From Clostridia bacterium (GTDB lineage Bacteria; Bacillota; Clostridia; Oscillospirales; CAG-272): 47,464 nucleotides of DNA. This document shows positions 47,453 to 47,464 of the stretch, one piece after another. The notes under the pieces were generated by a model, which saw nothing but the letters and a program-made list of their open reading frames with translations, made no database searches and was not told where the DNA came from. Within the stretch, counting starts at the first letter, position 1. Every line of letters begins with the position of its first letter. The translations under genes were made by a program, and so were the position numbers. Where the stretch lies: assembly GCA_017398145.1 (NCBI GenBank), contig JAFQHD010000074.1:1-47464 (forward strand), written 5' to 3'.

Positions 47453-47464
47453 GAATGCTTATCA

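Overview
The window looks like a chromosomal piece of an anaerobic gut Firmicute of class Clostridia (Ruminococcaceae/Oscillospirales-like; I cannot name a species). The evidence is the Gram-positive pilus locus with sortase and LPXTG signals, strong AGGAGG ribosome binding sites, TTGACA-17-TATAAT promoters, a tetrahydrofolate riboswitch, an ECF folate S-component, and heterodisulfide-reductase-type flavin/iron-sulfur proteins. No prophage, CRISPR array or complete insertion sequence was seen.

Layout. (1) 1-6630, minus strand: one likely seven-gene energy operon, read mdh/ldh-like dehydrogenase - fumC - hdrB - hdrC - hdrA - mvhD - FrhB-like protein (cut by the window edge). The dehydrogenase carries Arg at the LDH/MDH specificity position, so with fumC it probably runs oxaloacetate-malate-fumarate beside a flavin-based electron-transfer complex. 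(2) 6821-8808, plus strand: THF riboswitch, folT, folC (folate salvage). (3) 8841-18629, minus strand: a pilus operon with a small coiled-coil protein, signal peptidase I, a 1525-residue tip adhesin, backbone pilin, class C sortase, ancillary pilin and a sortase homologue without catalytic residues. (4) 18640-24870: a regulator-rich stretch with an IS200-type remnant, three XRE regulators, a LexA-boxed gene of unknown function, Pth2 and glycerate kinase. (5) 25006-25199: tRNA-Leu(UAA) and initiator tRNA-Met, then a GC-rich structured noncoding stretch. (6) 25728-36430: a mixed region holding a membrane-anchored protein, cytidine deaminase, rRNA methylase, iron-sulfur aldo/keto reductase, CcdA, a five-gene minus-strand operon (DUF1295, TipAS, GNAT, flavin reductase, deformylase-like), an unknown protein and a HipA-like kinase. 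Three copies of a small XRE cassette in successive stages of decay are scattered here. (7) 36504-42302: a 1932-residue secreted protein joining a papain-type protease to a sialate O-acetylesterase-type esterase. (8) 42452-47216, plus strand: dGTPase-like HD protein, then a compact lipid cassette: PlsC acyltransferase, acyl-AMP ligase, acyl carrier protein and an LRAT-phosphopantetheinyl transferase fusion. (9) 47219-47464: several hairpins in 250 bases.

Best candidates for something undescribed are the lipid cassette (a split, ACP-dedicated relative of the Aas acyl-ACP synthetase/lysophospholipid acyltransferase, with an LRAT domain that could supply or consume the lysolipid), the protease-esterase fusion, the catalytically dead sortase in the pilus operon, and the Arg-type dehydrogenase/fumarase/Hdr operon. 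All functional statements rest on motifs read by eye; no database search was run.
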